Below are positions 13,586 through 14,379 of a stretch of DNA of 14,379 nt, piece by piece; within the stretch, counting starts at the first letter, position 1, and every line of letters begins with the position of its first letter. The stretch covers positions 1 through 14,379 of the forward strand of contig DNCN01000105.1 of assembly GCA_003485015.1 (NCBI GenBank), read 5' to 3'. The stretch is from a bacterium. Its GTDB lineage: Bacteria > UBA9089. The position numbers were made by a program, and so were the translations under genes. The notes under the pieces are model-generated. The model had not been told where the DNA came from and did no database searches. It saw only the letters and a list, made by a program, of their open reading frames with translations.

Positions 13586-14379
13586 ATGTTCTATCACATC
13601 TTCTATCAATTACTCTATAATCCTGAAGGAGCAACCTCGATCTTTCGGGTCTTCAGGTATATCACCCTGAGAACGGCTTATGCGGCCTTGACCGCTTTAC
13701 TCCTCTCCTTCATCCTGGGACCAATAATCATCCGTAAACTCAAGAAGGAGGGGATTACCCAGATTGTTCGCAAGGAATATCTAACCAATCACATTCACAA
13801 GGAAGAGACCCCTACCATGGGTGGATTGATTATCCTCTCAGCCATAATTGGGTCTATGCTCCTTTGGGGAAGATTCGATAGGCACTATACCCCTATTATC
13901 CTTATAGCCACTATCTTTCTGGCTGGGTTGGGGTTTTTAGACGATCACTTGAAGCTCGTACGGAAGAAACCGGAGGGGTTGATCATAAGATACAAATTGA
14001 TTGGCCAGGTGATTCTGGGAGGTGCTATCGGGTTTTATCTCTATAACCCATTTGCTTCCATCTATTCTACCGAGCTTAATATCCCCTTCTTTGCTAAATC
14101 GCCTGTAGACTTGGGCTGGCTGTATATCCCCTTTGTCATCTTGGTCATCGTCTGCTCATCGAATGCTGTGAATCTAACCGACGGCTTGGATGGTTTGGCC
14201 ATTGGGAGTGTAATCTTTACCGCTATAGCCTACACCGGAATAAGCTATCTTACTGGACATATCAAATTTGCTGAGTATCTGAGGATAAACTATATTGCGG
14301 GATGTGGAGAGTTGACCGTCTTCTTGGGTGCTCTCCTTGGTGCAAGCCTTGGATTTCTCTGGTTCAACGCCTATCCGGC
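13586..14379 (+). CDS. mraY: Phospho-MurNAc-pentapeptide transferase (partial, 3' end off window)
   Basis: MraY transfers phospho-MurNAc-pentapeptide from UDP to undecaprenyl phosphate, making lipid I at the inner face of the membrane. The frame is open from the ATG at 13586 to the window end (264 codons of an expected 320-370). It is polytopic. Diagnostic segments are KEETPTMGGLIIL (about 72-84), FLDDHLKL with the catalytic aspartate pair, NAVNLTDGLDGLAIG, and LGFLWFNAYP at the edge. The family usually has DDY or DDF where this has DDH, a mild change. GTGAGG lies 4 bases upstream of the start. Together with murE and murF it continues the dcw cluster rightward. Confidence 0.96.
   Translation, partial: MFYHIFYQLLYNPEGATSIFRVFRYITLRTAYAALTALLLSFILGPIIIRKLKKEGITQIVRKEYLTNHIHKEETPTMGGLIILSAIIGSMLLWGRFDRHYTPIILIATIFLAGLGFLDDHLKLVRKKPEGLIIRYKLIGQVILGGAIGFYLYNPFASIYSTELNIPFFAKSPVDLGWLYIPFVILVIVCSSNAVNLTDGLDGLAIGSVIFTAIAYTGISYLTGHIKFAEYLRINYIAGCGELTVFLGALLGASLGFLWFNAYP

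Overview
The window (about 43-44% G+C by eye) comes from a bacterial chromosome. MurE carries a DNPR motif, which points to meso-diaminopimelate peptidoglycan. A predicted lipoprotein and a secreted LysM protein fit a diderm-like envelope, but this is inference. I cannot name the phylum; an uncultured lineage seems likely. Most genes start with clear Shine-Dalgarno sequences and sit in tightly packed operons.

Region 1 (1-1889) is accessory and partly decayed. At the left edge is the start of a leftward gene resembling the N-terminus of an IS1595-type transposase. Its upstream DNA is a 9-bp perfect inverted repeat (88-124) that supplies -35 boxes in both directions. Next is a fragment of a protein made of 33-residue repeats (two nearly identical 99-bp units plus a degenerate third). 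A DUF4846 lipoprotein gene begins inside the degenerate repeat. Beyond it are small ORFs, including a two-helix membrane protein, and two copies of a C-terminal coding tail ending HRWFLRRQN(K/R)E that look like remnants of a duplicated gene.

Region 2 (1890-8529, minus strand) is a compact eight-gene operon read from right to left: secreted coiled-coil LysM protein, site-2-protease-family membrane metalloprotease, trpS, scpA, scpB, PHP-domain phosphoesterase-like protein, membrane-anchored TPR protein and lysS. Gaps are 0-12 bp or ATGA overlaps. The operon mixes envelope functions, chromosome condensation (ScpA/ScpB are the kleisin and winged-helix partners of SMC) and two aminoacyl-tRNA synthetases.

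Region 3 (8530-8785) is a divergent control region with a good sigma70-type promoter for each operon, plus two palindromic elements and A/T tracts.

Region 4 (8786-14379, plus strand) is the start of the division and cell-wall (dcw) cluster: mraZ, rsmH, ftsL, a 36-codon small ORF, murE, murF and mraY (cut by the window end). The cluster lacks ftsI between ftsL and murE, where it usually lies. The small ORF occupies that place, translationally coupled to ftsL. MurE, MurF and MraY carry out consecutive steps from UDP-MurNAc-dipeptide to lipid I.
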